A stretch of 64,000 nt of DNA from Agaribacillus aureus (GTDB lineage: Bacteria > Bacteroidota > Bacteroidia > Cytophagales > Cyclobacteriaceae), in NCBI GenBank assembly GCA_030442055.1, contig JAUJEB010000002.1, positions 248,001 through 312,000 of the forward strand, in the 5' to 3' direction. The translations under genes and the position numbers were made by a program. Of the stretch, positions 1 to 9,741 are shown piece by piece (the stretch's first letter is position 1; every line of letters begins with the position of its first letter). The notes below the pieces were generated by a model. The model searched no databases. It was not told the origin of the DNA and saw only the letters and a list, made by a program, of their open reading frames with translations.

Positions 1-58
1 TGATGCTGAATCAGTTTTAAGACATTCTATCCTATCGTTGAAATAAACGTCAATAGAG

Positions 59-3000
59 ATGAAACAAAATAACATATTGAATTTAGAAAAGTTAATACTA
101 CTAATAGTAGTTCTTCTTTCCCATTTTTTAGTGCAGGCTCAGACACCTACTCAGCGCCGTGCGATTATCCGGAATTACGATCATAGCAAGCTTCAGGTAA
201 TGGCTAAGGATTTTACTGCTACTGCTCATGCAAATAGACAGGAAGCGCTAGCGCTGGCTAAAATACATGGATGGGAGCCAGTTAAGTACAATGAGGATGG
301 CACCTTCAGTGAGCTCATGGGGGTCAGAGATGATGGCAGTCCCATTTATTATACACTGTATAACTCAGATGCCGCCAGGTCAACGCGTACGAATCACTTG
401 AATACAGGCGGTTCGCTGGGGCTTCATTTAAATGGACAAGGCATGAAAGTTTATGTATGGGATGGTGGTCCTACCGTACCCACTCACCAGGAATTTAATG
501 ATCAGATTAACGGTCGAGTGAACATTAAGGATGGTGTAACAACACCGAATAGAAATAGCTGGCATGCACAACACGTGACCGGGACCATTCTGGCAGCTGG
601 TGTAGTTCCAAAGGCCAAAGGCATGGCTCCCCTGGCACAAGCGTTTACCCATAATTGGAGCAATGACTATGGAGAAGCAATCAAGGCGGCGGGTGAGGGC
701 ATGCTCTTATCCAACCACTCTTATGGATGGGAAACCGGGCGATTTTGCAGCTGGTACTTTGGAGCATATGAGCATACGGCAAGGGCCTGGGATGAATTGA
801 TGTACAATGCCCCTGCGTACTTGCCTGTGTTTGCCGCCGGAAATGACGGAAACAAATCCGTCAATGATGCTCCGTTGGATGTTAATAATCCAGCTTTTGA
901 CAAGTTATCGGGCTGGCAAACAGCCAAAAACAATCTAGTGGTGGCTAACGCATATGACGCTACCGTTGAAGACGATGGCTCATTGACAAGTGTCTCTATT
1001 TATCCCGGAAGCAGTCAGGGGCCTACGGATGATTTCAGGATCAAACCAGATATTACTGGGAATGGAGTGGATGTATACTCCACGGATGTCGACAGTGATG
1101 CGGATTATCGTCGCGCGTGGGGAACTTCCATGGCAGCTCCAAACGTAACAGGAAGTCTGTTACTGCTACAGCAACACTACAATAATCTGAATGATTCATT
1201 CATGCGAGCGGCCACACTGAAAGGTCTGGCCTTGCATACCGCGGACGATGCAGGCATACCAGGACCTGATGCCATCTTCGGGTGGGGACTGCTCAACGCA
1301 AAAGCCGCAGCGCAGGAAATTACAGCCAATGGCGAAACTTCTATTATCGCTGAGCTCACATTAACCCCTGGCCAAACATACTCCTTGCCAGTTGAGGCAG
1401 ATGGGGACAATGACAATGATTTGATCGCTTCCATTTCGTGGACGGATCCTCCCGGAACAACAGTTGACGGTGCGGTCTGTCATACTCCTCCCAACAACCC
1501 CACACCCAAATTAGTCAATGACCTGGACATTAGAGTGACCCAGGCCTCCCGTACCTTCTTCCCTTATCGGTTGACTGGAGTAAATACCAATGATCAAGGG
1601 GACAACATCGTAGATCCATATGAACGGGTTGATGTGAAAGAAGCCAGTGGGAATTACATCGTTACTGTTACTCACAAGGGTTCACTTTCAGGCGGATCTC
1701 AGAACTATTCACTAATCGTCACAGGAGTGAATATTAGCTGCGATGGTATAGCTGGCACGCCTACTAATCTTAATCTTAGCACTGTGGGTAGGAATACAGC
1801 TACCATATCCTGGGACAAAATTCCATATGCTACACATGATATACGATATAGAAAATTAGGATCAGCTGACTGGATAACTGTTTCCTCTTCCAATGCTTCT
1901 TTTTTTGAGCTGAATGGCCTGGAAAGTGGTGCCCAATATGAAGTCCAGGTAAGGAGTAAATGCCAAAACAATAGTATTTCTGCTTATACTGCTTCAGTTT
2001 TTTTTACAACAAAAGAAAACTCAAGCTTCATTACTGTCTGGCAGACAACAGCGGATAACGAGGAAATTACCATCCCTACCAATAGTAGCAGCGGTGATTA
2101 CAACTACACCGTCGATTGGGGTGATGGTACTCCAGCAGAAGGAAGTCTGACTGAAAATGCTACTCACACGTATACCGCTGCAGGGGAGTACGAGATAAAA
2201 ATCACCGGAGTTTTTCCTCATATTCATTTTAATGGTCGTGAGGGATCAGACAAAATACAGGCGGTCGAGCAGTGGGGAGACAACCAGTGGAAAAGTATGA
2301 AGGAAGCCTTTGCAGGATGTAGCAACCTGAAAATCATCGCCACTGATGCCCCCGACCTGTCTGCAGTGACAGACATGTCTAAGATGTTTCAGAATGCTAT
2401 ATCACTCAATCAGGATATAGGTGGTTGGGATGTGAGCAAGGTAGTAAGCATGAATAACATGTTAGATGGCTCAGGCTTGGATTGTTCCAACTATTCGGCA
2501 ACCCTGATTGGCTGGGAAGCCAATACATCTGTTAGAGATGTCAATTTAGGAGCTGCTGGCAGGACCTATGGTTCACGGGCCACAGATGCGCGAGCAGCGC
2601 TCATCGATCGGGGATGGGACATCTCCGGGGATATACTCAGTATATGGTGTGAACCTTTTGTGACCACCTGGAAAACGACAGCGCAAAACGAGGAAATTAC
2701 CATCCCTACCAATAGTGGTGGAACTTACAACTACACCGTCGATTGGGGTGATGGAACTATTGATACCGGCCAAACCGGCAATGCTACCCACGAGTATTCC
2801 AGTTCAGGAGAGCACGTGGTAAAAATCACTGGAGATTTTCCTCATATTCATTTTAATGGTCGTGAGGGATCGGACAAAATACAGACCGTCGGGCAGTGGG
2901 GAGACATTAAGTGGGAGAGCATGGCGGGAGCCTTCAAAGGATGTAGCAACCTGGAAATCACCGCTACCGATGCACCTGATTTGTCACAGGTAGAATCTAT

Positions 3001-5119
3001 GTCAGAAATGTTCAGTGGGGCTACTTCATTCAATCAGGACATAAGTAAATGGGATGTGAGCAAGGTAGTAAATATGTATAAGATGTTCGAAGGAGCTGCG
3101 GCTTTTAATCAGAACATAGGCAATTGGGATGTAAGCAACGTACAGGTCATGCGTTTAATGTTCAGTGGGGCTACCGCTTTCAATCAAGACATCGGTAGCT
3201 GGGATGTCAGTAACGTAACATTCATGACTTGGATGTTCGAAGAAGCTACTGCGTTCAATCAGGACATAAGTAGATGGGTTGTGAGCAAGGTAACAGGCTT
3301 AGATGGGATGTTCAGTGGGGCTACCACTTTCAATCAAGATATAAGTGGTTGGGATATGAGCAACGTAAAAAACACGTCTTCGATGTTCGAAGGAGCAATT
3401 TCATTTAATCAGGATATAGGCGGTTGGAATGTAGGCAATGTAACAAACATGAAAGGGATGTTCGAAGGGGCCGCGTCTTTCAATCAGGACCTTGGGGATT
3501 GGACGTCCCATGCTATCAATAGACGTGACATGTTCGATGGCTCAGGCTTGGATTGTTCCAACTATTCGGCAACCCTGATTGGCTGGGCAGCCAATACATC
3601 TGTTACAAGTGTCAATTTAGGAGCTGCTGATAGGACCTATGGTTCACAGGCCACGAATGCCCGGGCAGCGCTCATCGATCGGGGATGGACCATCTCCGGG
3701 GATATACTCAATCCAAGTTGTAGCAATGAAATACGACCTTTTATCACTATCTGGCAAACAACAGTGGATAACGAGGAAATTACCATCCCTACCAATAGTA
3801 GCAGCGGTCATTACAACTACACCGTCGATTGGGGTGATGGTACTATTGATTCTCACCAAACCGGCAATGCTACCCACAAGTATTCCAGCCCGGGAGAGCA
3901 CGTGGTAGAAATCACTGGAGATTTTCCTCATATTCATTTTGATGGTCGTGAAGGATCGGACAAAATACAGGCGGTCGAGCAGTGGGGAGACATCCGGTGG
4001 AAAAGTATGAAGGAGGCCTTTGCAGGATGTAGCAACCTGGAAATCAACGCCACTGATGCCCCTGACCTGTCTGCAGTGACAGACATGTCTAAGATGTTTC
4101 AGAATGCTACTTCATTCAATCAGGACATAGGTAGATGGGATGTGAGTAAGGTAATAAACATGCATGCAACTTTTCATGGAGCAACTGCTTTCAATCAGGA
4201 TATTGATGGTTGGGATGTGAGCAATGTAGAAATCACGCGTAACATGTTTTGGAAAGCAACTTCATTCAATCAGGACATAGGTAGTTGGGATGTAAGTAAC
4301 GTAACATCAATAACTTGGATGTTCGAAGAAGCTACCTCGTTCAATCAGGATATAAGTGATTGGAATGTAAGTAGCTCAATATCCATGTTGGGGATGTTCA
4401 AGGATGCTACTTCATTCAACCAGGATATAAGTCGTTGGGATATGAGCAATGTAGAAAGCACGACTTCGATGTTTGATGGAGCAACTTCATTCAATCAGGA
4501 TATAAGTGGTTGGGATGTGAGCAATGTAATATACATGACAGGGATGTTCAAGGGAGCTACTTCGTTCAATCAGGACCTTGGGGATTGGACGTCTCATGCT
4601 ATCAATAGACATGACATGTTCGATGGCTCAGGTTTGGACTGTACCAACTATTCGCTAACCCTGTTTGGATGGGCGAATAATACGAGCGCAAGCGATGTCC
4701 AACTGGGAGCTGATGGCATGGAATACGGGACCGATATCTCTGACGCGATCAATGAACTAGAAACTAATCGTAACTGGATGATCAATGATCACAAGAGTTC
4801 TGGTGACAAATGTTTGCCATTTGAGATCGATCTGGTCACTGGAACGATCACTCCGCCTAATGCAGGAAACGTGCAGGTTTATCCAAACCCGGTAAAGGAA
4901 CAGCTGAACATCGTCCCGGACGCGAATCATGGAAAGATACAGCAGATGGTCATCCGAATGGTTTCTGGCCAGGTGCTAAGGAGAATGACGGTTTCGCAAG
5001 GCGACCTGGCTGATGAAGGAGTGCTTTCCGTGGACATATCGAACCTGGCAACAGGCCTCTACTTATTGGAAGTACAAGGGATCGGCTCCGTTTTCAGGAC
5101 CAAATTCATTAAACAATAA
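59..5119 (+). CDS. Secreted S8 (subtilisin) peptidase with FnIII, BspA-like repeats and T9SS sorting domain
   Basis: Secreted serine peptidase of 1686 residues. A signal peptide (about residues 1-28, ending VQAQ) is followed by a subtilase domain. Its triad is visible as Asp135 in VYVWDGG, His169 in HAQHVTGT and Ser357 in GTSMAAP. An FnIII domain lies at about 565-655. Three large modules start at about 656, 864 and 1225. Each opens with a PKD-like segment (YTVDWGDGT) and continues into 25-residue DUF285/BspA-like units of the type FNQDISGWDVSNV; I count 15 units. The C-terminus (about 1602-1686, starting VQVYPNPVKEQL) is a type A T9SS sorting domain, so the protein should be exported by type IX secretion and probably kept at the surface. 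The family is proteolytic and the repeats are usually adhesive; the substrate is unknown. The gene stands alone, with an inverted repeat just after the stop. Confidence 0.95.
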   Translation: MKQNNILNLEKLILLIVVLLSHFLVQAQTPTQRRAIIRNYDHSKLQVMAKDFTATAHANRQEALALAKIHGWEPVKYNEDGTFSELMGVRDDGSPIYYTLYNSDAARSTRTNHLNTGGSLGLHLNGQGMKVYVWDGGPTVPTHQEFNDQINGRVNIKDGVTTPNRNSWHAQHVTGTILAAGVVPKAKGMAPLAQAFTHNWSNDYGEAIKAAGEGMLLSNHSYGWETGRFCSWYFGAYEHTARAWDELMYNAPAYLPVFAAGNDGNKSVNDAPLDVNNPAFDKLSGWQTAKNNLVVANAYDATVEDDGSLTSVSIYPGSSQGPTDDFRIKPDITGNGVDVYSTDVDSDADYRRAWGTSMAAPNVTGSLLLLQQHYNNLNDSFMRAATLKGLALHTADDAGIPGPDAIFGWGLLNAKAAAQEITANGETSIIAELTLTPGQTYSLPVEADGDNDNDLIASISWTDPPGTTVDGAVCHTPPNNPTPKLVNDLDIRVTQASRTFFPYRLTGVNTNDQGDNIVDPYERVDVKEASGNYIVTVTHKGSLSGGSQNYSLIVTGVNISCDGIAGTPTNLNLSTVGRNTATISWDKIPYATHDIRYRKLGSADWITVSSSNASFFELNGLESGAQYEVQVRSKCQNNSISAYTASVFFTTKENSSFITVWQTTADNEEITIPTNSSSGDYNYTVDWGDGTPAEGSLTENATHTYTAAGEYEIKITGVFPHIHFNGREGSDKIQAVEQWGDNQWKSMKEAFAGCSNLKIIATDAPDLSAVTDMSKMFQNAISLNQDIGGWDVSKVVSMNNMLDGSGLDCSNYSATLIGWEANTSVRDVNLGAAGRTYGSRATDARAALIDRGWDISGDILSIWCEPFVTTWKTTAQNEEITIPTNSGGTYNYTVDWGDGTIDTGQTGNATHEYSSSGEHVVKITGDFPHIHFNGREGSDKIQTVGQWGDIKWESMAGAFKGCSNLEITATDAPDLSQVESMSEMFSGATSFNQDISKWDVSKVVNMYKMFEGAAAFNQNIGNWDVSNVQVMRLMFSGATAFNQDIGSWDVSNVTFMTWMFEEATAFNQDISRWVVSKVTGLDGMFSGATTFNQDISGWDMSNVKNTSSMFEGAISFNQDIGGWNVGNVTNMKGMFEGAASFNQDLGDWTSHAINRRDMFDGSGLDCSNYSATLIGWAANTSVTSVNLGAADRTYGSQATNARAALIDRGWTISGDILNPSCSNEIRPFITIWQTTVDNEEITIPTNSSSGHYNYTVDWGDGTIDSHQTGNATHKYSSPGEHVVEITGDFPHIHFDGREGSDKIQAVEQWGDIRWKSMKEAFAGCSNLEINATDAPDLSAVTDMSKMFQNATSFNQDIGRWDVSKVINMHATFHGATAFNQDIDGWDVSNVEITRNMFWKATSFNQDIGSWDVSNVTSITWMFEEATSFNQDISDWNVSSSISMLGMFKDATSFNQDISRWDMSNVESTTSMFDGATSFNQDISGWDVSNVIYMTGMFKGATSFNQDLGDWTSHAINRHDMFDGSGLDCTNYSLTLFGWANNTSASDVQLGADGMEYGTDISDAINELETNRNWMINDHKSSGDKCLPFEIDLVTGTITPPNAGNVQVYPNPVKEQLNIVPDANHGKIQQMVIRMVSGQVLRRMTVSQGDLADEGVLSVDISNLATGLYLLEVQGIGSVFRTKFIKQ

Positions 5120-5140
5120 TTCTCCAGAGGTTGAGTAAAC

Positions 5141-5161
5141 ATCCCCCGATAAGCGGGGGAT
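5141..5161 (+). terminator. Hairpin after the subtilase gene
   Basis: Perfect 8-bp stem (ATCCCCCG / CGGGGGAT) with a 5-nt loop, 22 bases after the stop of the subtilase gene. No T-run follows on either strand, so this is a terminator-like or 3'-end-stabilising hairpin rather than a textbook intrinsic terminator. Confidence 0.5.
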
Positions 5162-5321
5162 CTATGAGGGAATATAGTGACCACACTCCCTCAAAAAGTT
5201 CTTTAGTAGGTCACTGTTAACTAAGGCAAGTGTGAGGTTATAGGTCAAAGTAATATTCATTATAACATCTGCAAATTGCTTCTTGACAAAGTAGGGTATC
5301 TTTAACAAACTAATTAAGAAA

Positions 5322-6296
5322 ATGAAAAAAATACTGGAAAGCAAAAATTGGACAATTTTACTGTTAAGCATTTTATTTGCCGGTCTTGTCTCTTGTGAGG
5401 ACGATGGTGATCCAGCAAATGATCTTGAAACTGAAGAACATGCAGCTACAAAACAAAAATTAATTGGAGAATGGAGGCTTGTGAGCAGCACAATTGATGG
5501 AGAAGCGGTAGGTAAAGAAGATTTCTCATATCTAAAAAAATCAACAGCGACCTTTAATGAAGATAATACTTATAAGCTTGTCTATATGAAGCGCAGCGGT
5601 AATTCATCCTCAACATCAATTATATCCGGAACATATAAAGTTGATGGTATAAATAGCGTGACTTTTTTGGATTCCACATCTGAAATTGAATTAATGGATG
5701 GGGCGCTGCAGATCACCTCCACTTCGGATGATAATAAAACACAGGTTGATATTTTTATAAGAGGTGATAGTGAAGAATTTGTGGATGATGAAGAAAGTAA
5801 CGGGGATTTATTAGAGGAGGTGGAGGAAGATAACGATTCAAATCCACCTGACGACCCTTCTTTTGATGGCTCAGCGATCATTTCACAAATACAGGGAGTT
5901 TGGGAGATAACCGGTGTGGAAGATGAATGCCAAAAAAAGAACACGCTTGAATTTGTGGATTCAGAAAAAGTTATTTTCACGCAACATAAAGAAACGTTCA
6001 ATAGGAATGACCTACTGAAGTACAATGTTAGTGTAAATTATCCTTTGGGAGCGAATTTTTCTGGCGTCGTAACAAAAGGGTTCAACACGATAACTTTTGA
6101 TAATACTGCGGATTGCCAGTTTAAAAAGGAAAGTAATTTAAGTTATCTGGTCCAGGATGCCGAAACCATACTCATCAAAGAAGCTTCCAGCCTGACTTTT
6201 AAGATTATAGATGATACTACCATAAATTTAATATTCAAATATAAGGATGAAGATTCCAAGGAACAGATAAAGCAATATGTTTATACAAAAACATAA
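5322..6296 (+). CDS. Lipocalin-like lipoprotein
   Basis: Lipoprotein of 324 residues. The N-terminus MKKILESKNWTILLLSILF leads to a lipobox ending LVSCEDD, so the mature protein starts at Cys25 or close to it. Two copies of a lipocalin-like module can be seen. The first (about 45-145) contains LIGEWRLVSSTIDGE and a TFNEDNTYKLVY strand. The second (about 185-320) begins IQGVWEITGVEDECQ. An acidic linker rich in Glu, Asp and Ser separates them (about 148-180). Bacteroidota encode many such small beta-barrel lipoproteins of unknown ligand. It is flanked by non-coding DNA and is probably monocistronic. Confidence 0.75.
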   Translation: MKKILESKNWTILLLSILFAGLVSCEDDGDPANDLETEEHAATKQKLIGEWRLVSSTIDGEAVGKEDFSYLKKSTATFNEDNTYKLVYMKRSGNSSSTSIISGTYKVDGINSVTFLDSTSEIELMDGALQITSTSDDNKTQVDIFIRGDSEEFVDDEESNGDLLEEVEEDNDSNPPDDPSFDGSAIISQIQGVWEITGVEDECQKKNTLEFVDSEKVIFTQHKETFNRNDLLKYNVSVNYPLGANFSGVVTKGFNTITFDNTADCQFKKESNLSYLVQDAETILIKEASSLTFKIIDDTTINLIFKYKDEDSKEQIKQYVYTKT

Positions 6297-6780
6297 GAAA
6301 AAAACAGCTTTCTAATAAAAATCCGAATGTACATTACACCTGTATAGGCTAAAGAGTCCTCCTTAGCCTGAATGCGGGTCGGAGAAATAATAGCCGTTTG
6401 GTCAGGGCATGCGCTGGCCGAGCGGCTATTTAATATAACGAATAATTGTATAACAACCCGGCTAGAAGCACTGAACCAAAAAAATCATCAATCATCAACG
6501 TGTGCGTCAAAGTCCAGCTTTGTTGGTAACATAATATCATTATATAATCTAAGCTGTACGATAATTCTGTCGCAGTTTTTTTAAAAGATGAATACACAAT
6601 TCCCGAATTTTGCTCCAAAATCACCCTTCACATCATTCAAACAGCTTTTTTACTAAAATCTACTTTGAATTAAAAGCTCATTTAAAAAGTGTAAATCACA
6701 CGGTTTTAAGTAAAAAGTTCATTTTAGAATTCAGAGCAAAAAAATGCCCAAGGCTGGGTATTGAGCCTTAGTAGATTGAA
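6297..6780. other. Gene-free stretch holding repeat copy 1
   Basis: This 484-base AT-rich interval has no convincing gene. It holds the first copy of a repeat of about 155 bp (6389-6544), described separately. The short open frames in it on both strands lack a ribosome-binding site and family resemblance. Confidence 0.6.
6389..6544 (-). repeat. Intergenic repeat D, copy 1, with 42-nt hairpin
   Basis: Imperfect repeat shared with 13948-14090. The left end on the plus strand is a hairpin at 6389-6430: outer arms AATAGCCG/CGGCTATT and inner arms GGTCAG/CTGGCC. Then come TATAAC-type motifs, and at the far end a conserved block containing GCGTCAAAGTCCAGC and GGTAACATAA. The two copies keep the stem while its sequence differs, which suggests that the folded form matters. 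Confidence 0.65.
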
Positions 6781-7434
6781 TTGTACCTTTCAATCCAACT
6801 AAAAAAGTGGAGTATGCAAGTGTTATCCATCATCCTGGCTAGAATTCCGTTGTTTGTTTCCTTATTTCTGGGTTTCACAACTAACATTTTGAGGTCTTCG
6901 AAAGACAACCAATCGCTTTACAGCTTTTCCAACTTTCAATTGTGGTGGTGGACAAGTACAATAACCCCTCTATTCTCAATCAATTGGGGCTTTGTTCCTT
7001 TGAACTTATTCAAATTCAGACTTCATTATTTATCGATTATTCTTCTGGTATGTTCCTGCAGCTCAAAAAGCTATATTCACTTAGCTACTGATTCGGTTGA
7101 TACCGCACCTGACAAAAACCTTATTAGAGGGGATATATCTGTTAAGAAACAATTCTACATCCTCAAGAAGAGCTTTTATAAAAATCGTGATCGGAAAAAA
7201 GCCTTAAGACAGATCGAGTCGCTATCAGATATTGGATTAGAACTATTTATTTCTGGGAAGTTATCTGAGGAAAAATACAACGAACTGCAAAATGAGGCTA
7301 AATACGTTATACAGCACGCAATTTACCGTATGAAGATTGAAAACTATTCAGAGGACGAAGATCCTATTCTGGATTACTTAAAAACTGGGATCAATTCACT
7401 AAAATTAATATTAGCAGATAATGGAACAATTTAA
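6781..7434 (+). CDS. Unrecognised protein, probable lipoprotein
   Basis: I do not recognise this protein. The longest frame (217 residues) opens with TTG. However, a clear lipobox-like run (LSIILLVCSCSSK) sits at about residues 84-96. This suggests that the real start is the in-frame TTG at 7000, giving a lipoprotein of about 145 residues that begins NLFKFRLHY after the start. The mature part is Lys- and Glu-rich and looks helical. Its stop overlaps the start of the next gene (7421), so the two are probably co-translated. The surrounding DNA is AT-rich. Confidence 0.5.
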   Translation: MYLSIQLKKWSMQVLSIILARIPLFVSLFLGFTTNILRSSKDNQSLYSFSNFQLWWWTSTITPLFSINWGFVPLNLFKFRLHYLSIILLVCSCSSKSYIHLATDSVDTAPDKNLIRGDISVKKQFYILKKSFYKNRDRKKALRQIESLSDIGLELFISGKLSEEKYNELQNEAKYVIQHAIYRMKIENYSEDEDPILDYLKTGINSLKLILADNGTI

Positions 7435-9169
7435 AAACCAATGGAACCGAATATTAGCCGGAGATTCAAAAAATCAAGTGGATATCATTTCATCGATACA
7501 TGAAGACGGTATCAATTTCTTTTTAGAAAAATCCTTTGAAATCGACCAAACACTTCCCGACGATCAAAGGAAGTACAGATTATCAATTGAACGTACTTTT
7601 GATACTTTCTCAGATCCGAGAAAATTCAAAGTAACCATCGAATTACAAAAATCACTTCTTGTAAAGTTTCCTCCCTTTTCAACTCTTAATCGTCTAAGTG
7701 ATGATTTTGGGAATATAACGGGTTGGTCTGAAATTGATTATCCTACTGACGGTCCGGAATTAATTGCTAAAGCAGAAGATGAAACAGATGGTGTAATTGA
7801 AGTATTGGCAAGAGAAGTCGCTGTAGAGATGCAATGGCCCAATCTTGATCCAACAAAACCAGATCACAAATGGAGTATTCCTCCTTTTAATGTGCTAGGT
7901 CAAGCAAAAATCCAGTTAGAACAGGAGGGTAGCGAGTTTTTTGCAAAGATCATACCTACGCTGATTAAAATTGATATCCCAAGAACCGAACTGAAAGCGC
8001 AAATAATTCAAATCTTGGAAAGTAATTCTAGTTCTACGGAGCTCATTGAGGAATCTGATTGTGAGGAAAAATTTGTAGACTTATTTATAATAGCAGCCAA
8101 TATCGCTGCTTATGAACAAACTCCAAAACTGGTAACCAGCATCAATTTACCAATTCCTACTATCAATGACAGACCTGTTCAGCCGGCAGCTTTTGACATT
8201 TCAAATGATATGTTATCGGTAGGTTTTGGAATTGACAAAGTAGTACTGGAGAAGTACAACGAAGAAGCGATTGAGTCCAACTCCCAAAAGATTGACTATT
8301 TACTAAATCAGGATGTAGAGGATGCCGGCGGATTGTTGAAGGCAATGTATAGAAACGCAGAAGGAAAGTCTATTAAAACTTCTAAGCAACTACTGCTACG
8401 AGACGAAAAGGAAATCGAACAAAATTTCAAAAACATTAATGGGTTTATTGCGGATCAGGAGAAATGGCTTAACCAATTTGAAGCCGAAGATACTGTTCAT
8501 CTTACCCTTGATGATGGGCCAGAACGACCAGATTCATTTGCCATCGGTATAAATGAGTATTTCTTTGATACTATCGTTAATTCAGTTATCCCGAAACCCA
8601 AACATAGATGTGAAAAGGAAAGAAGACTTGGACCAGTCAAAGGTTATATATGTCATTGGTCTTCTTTTCGAAACCCTGATATTTCGGTTAATGCTGACGC
8701 AACTCTTAAGGGTAATGTGAGTGTGAACTTAGGGGGGTCAATACATGCTTGTGTCAAAAAGTTTTGGGATTGTTCGTGGAGATGGGCTTGTTCAAAACTT
8801 GCCCTTGCTATAGCTGGAAGGCCAGGGCTTAAGGTGAAAATTCTTTCTGCTAATGGGGTACGAGTACTTGGTCAGTTTGATGCTGGAGGATTGAGAATAG
8901 TATCAAATCTTCCATTCCCATTCAATAAGATTGTTGAAGCATTAAGCTCTTTGATATTCAAATTTGTGGTAGCGTTTGCCAATGTTCTTGCTATTTTATT
9001 GAGCTTTTATGTTTTAAAACCTGAGTTTGTGGTAGACTCTCTTAATCTTAAATTAAAACTTAAGAATTTTTCAAGCTTCTATTTTGAGCGGTCCAATGCT
9101 CCTAGTGCAGACAAAACGAAAAATAAATTTATCGCTTTTAAGACCAATATTTCGGTATCTAAACTCTAA
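7421..9169 (+). CDS. Unrecognised 582-residue protein
   Basis: I cannot assign a family. There is no signal peptide; the N-terminus is MEQFKNQWNRILAGDSKNQ. The body is acidic and mixed alpha/beta. Residues about 395-470 hold a Cys/Trp-rich patch (CVKKFWDCSWRWACSK). A hydrophobic stretch at about 510-530 (LIFKFVVAFANVLAILLSF) could be one membrane segment or an amphipathic hairpin. The start overlaps the end of the preceding lipoprotein-like gene by 14 bases, so they probably work together. It might be a toxin-like or contact-dependent effector with its partner, but nothing in the sequence proves this. Confidence 0.65.
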   Translation: MEQFKNQWNRILAGDSKNQVDIISSIHEDGINFFLEKSFEIDQTLPDDQRKYRLSIERTFDTFSDPRKFKVTIELQKSLLVKFPPFSTLNRLSDDFGNITGWSEIDYPTDGPELIAKAEDETDGVIEVLAREVAVEMQWPNLDPTKPDHKWSIPPFNVLGQAKIQLEQEGSEFFAKIIPTLIKIDIPRTELKAQIIQILESNSSSTELIEESDCEEKFVDLFIIAANIAAYEQTPKLVTSINLPIPTINDRPVQPAAFDISNDMLSVGFGIDKVVLEKYNEEAIESNSQKIDYLLNQDVEDAGGLLKAMYRNAEGKSIKTSKQLLLRDEKEIEQNFKNINGFIADQEKWLNQFEAEDTVHLTLDDGPERPDSFAIGINEYFFDTIVNSVIPKPKHRCEKERRLGPVKGYICHWSSFRNPDISVNADATLKGNVSVNLGGSIHACVKKFWDCSWRWACSKLALAIAGRPGLKVKILSANGVRVLGQFDAGGLRIVSNLPFPFNKIVEALSSLIFKFVVAFANVLAILLSFYVLKPEFVVDSLNLKLKLKNFSSFYFERSNAPSADKTKNKFIAFKTNISVSKL

Positions 9170-9202
9170 AATTAGCCTACAATCTGGTTCAGGAAAATAC
9201 AA

Positions 9203-9451
9203 TTGGCATTGGTAGGTTTCCGAAGGTTATTTGAAGAAGCTGGCTATCAAGCTGATGTCTATGCTATTTTGAATGATTGGAAACACTCTTCTGTCTTTTA
9301 CAAGAGTGAAGTAAAATCTACAAAAGAATACTTATTAAAGGCTATAGGAACAGCTGTTGAAACCATGTGTTCTCTTATAGACACAGGTCTTTTAAAAAAA
9401 CCGTTACAGACAAAAGCCATTTTCTGTCCCAAAAGTCGGTTATGGTTTTAA
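9203..9451 (+). CDS. Small hypothetical ORF or gene remnant
   Basis: Open frame of 82 codons with a TTG start, 33 bases after the preceding gene. The composition is protein-like (FRRLFEEAGYQADVYAIL, then a helical tail), but I recognise no family and see no strong ribosome-binding site. It could be a small third gene of the block or the remnant of a longer one. Confidence 0.3.
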   Translation: MALVGFRRLFEEAGYQADVYAILNDWKHSSVFYKSEVKSTKEYLLKAIGTAVETMCSLIDTGLLKKPLQTKAIFCPKSRLWF

Positions 9452-9741
9452 ATCGCGAGTTTTTATTATAAATTTAATATAATAAATCCAAATTCGGGCT
9501 AAGGTAGGATCATATCACCTGTACTTAGAATATTTGAAATACACTTTCTTACACCAATTTTTACAACGGATGAGGAGTGGCTGTTGGCGATATCAATAAT
9601 GAAGGGTGGCAAAATTTGTTTATTGTTGATATGAAATCAGCAACAAACTACGGGTGAAAGACCCTTTCTCTTTTTAAACCCTGGATTCATTCGGTGACTG
9701 TTAATAATCATAAAATCATGATTTATTTTGACAAGATATGT
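9452..9741. other. Intergenic stretch, nothing definite
   Basis: AT-rich interval. It holds only a weak 4-bp hairpin (GGGT/ACCC at 9652-9664) followed by a T-rich run, which might be a poor terminator for the block upstream. Confidence 0.4.

Noticed and set aside
3639-3908. ORFs on both strands inside the subtilase gene
   Set aside because: Shadow frames caused by the biased repeat composition; no start signals and no family resemblance.
2990-4610. Regularly spaced 75-bp repeats, CRISPR-like at first sight
   Set aside because: They are in-frame 25-residue protein repeats (FNQDI...WDVSNV) within the subtilase gene, with no unique spacers.
9652-9675. Possible intrinsic terminator
   Set aside because: Only a 4-bp stem; noted in the intergenic entry but too weak for its own call.
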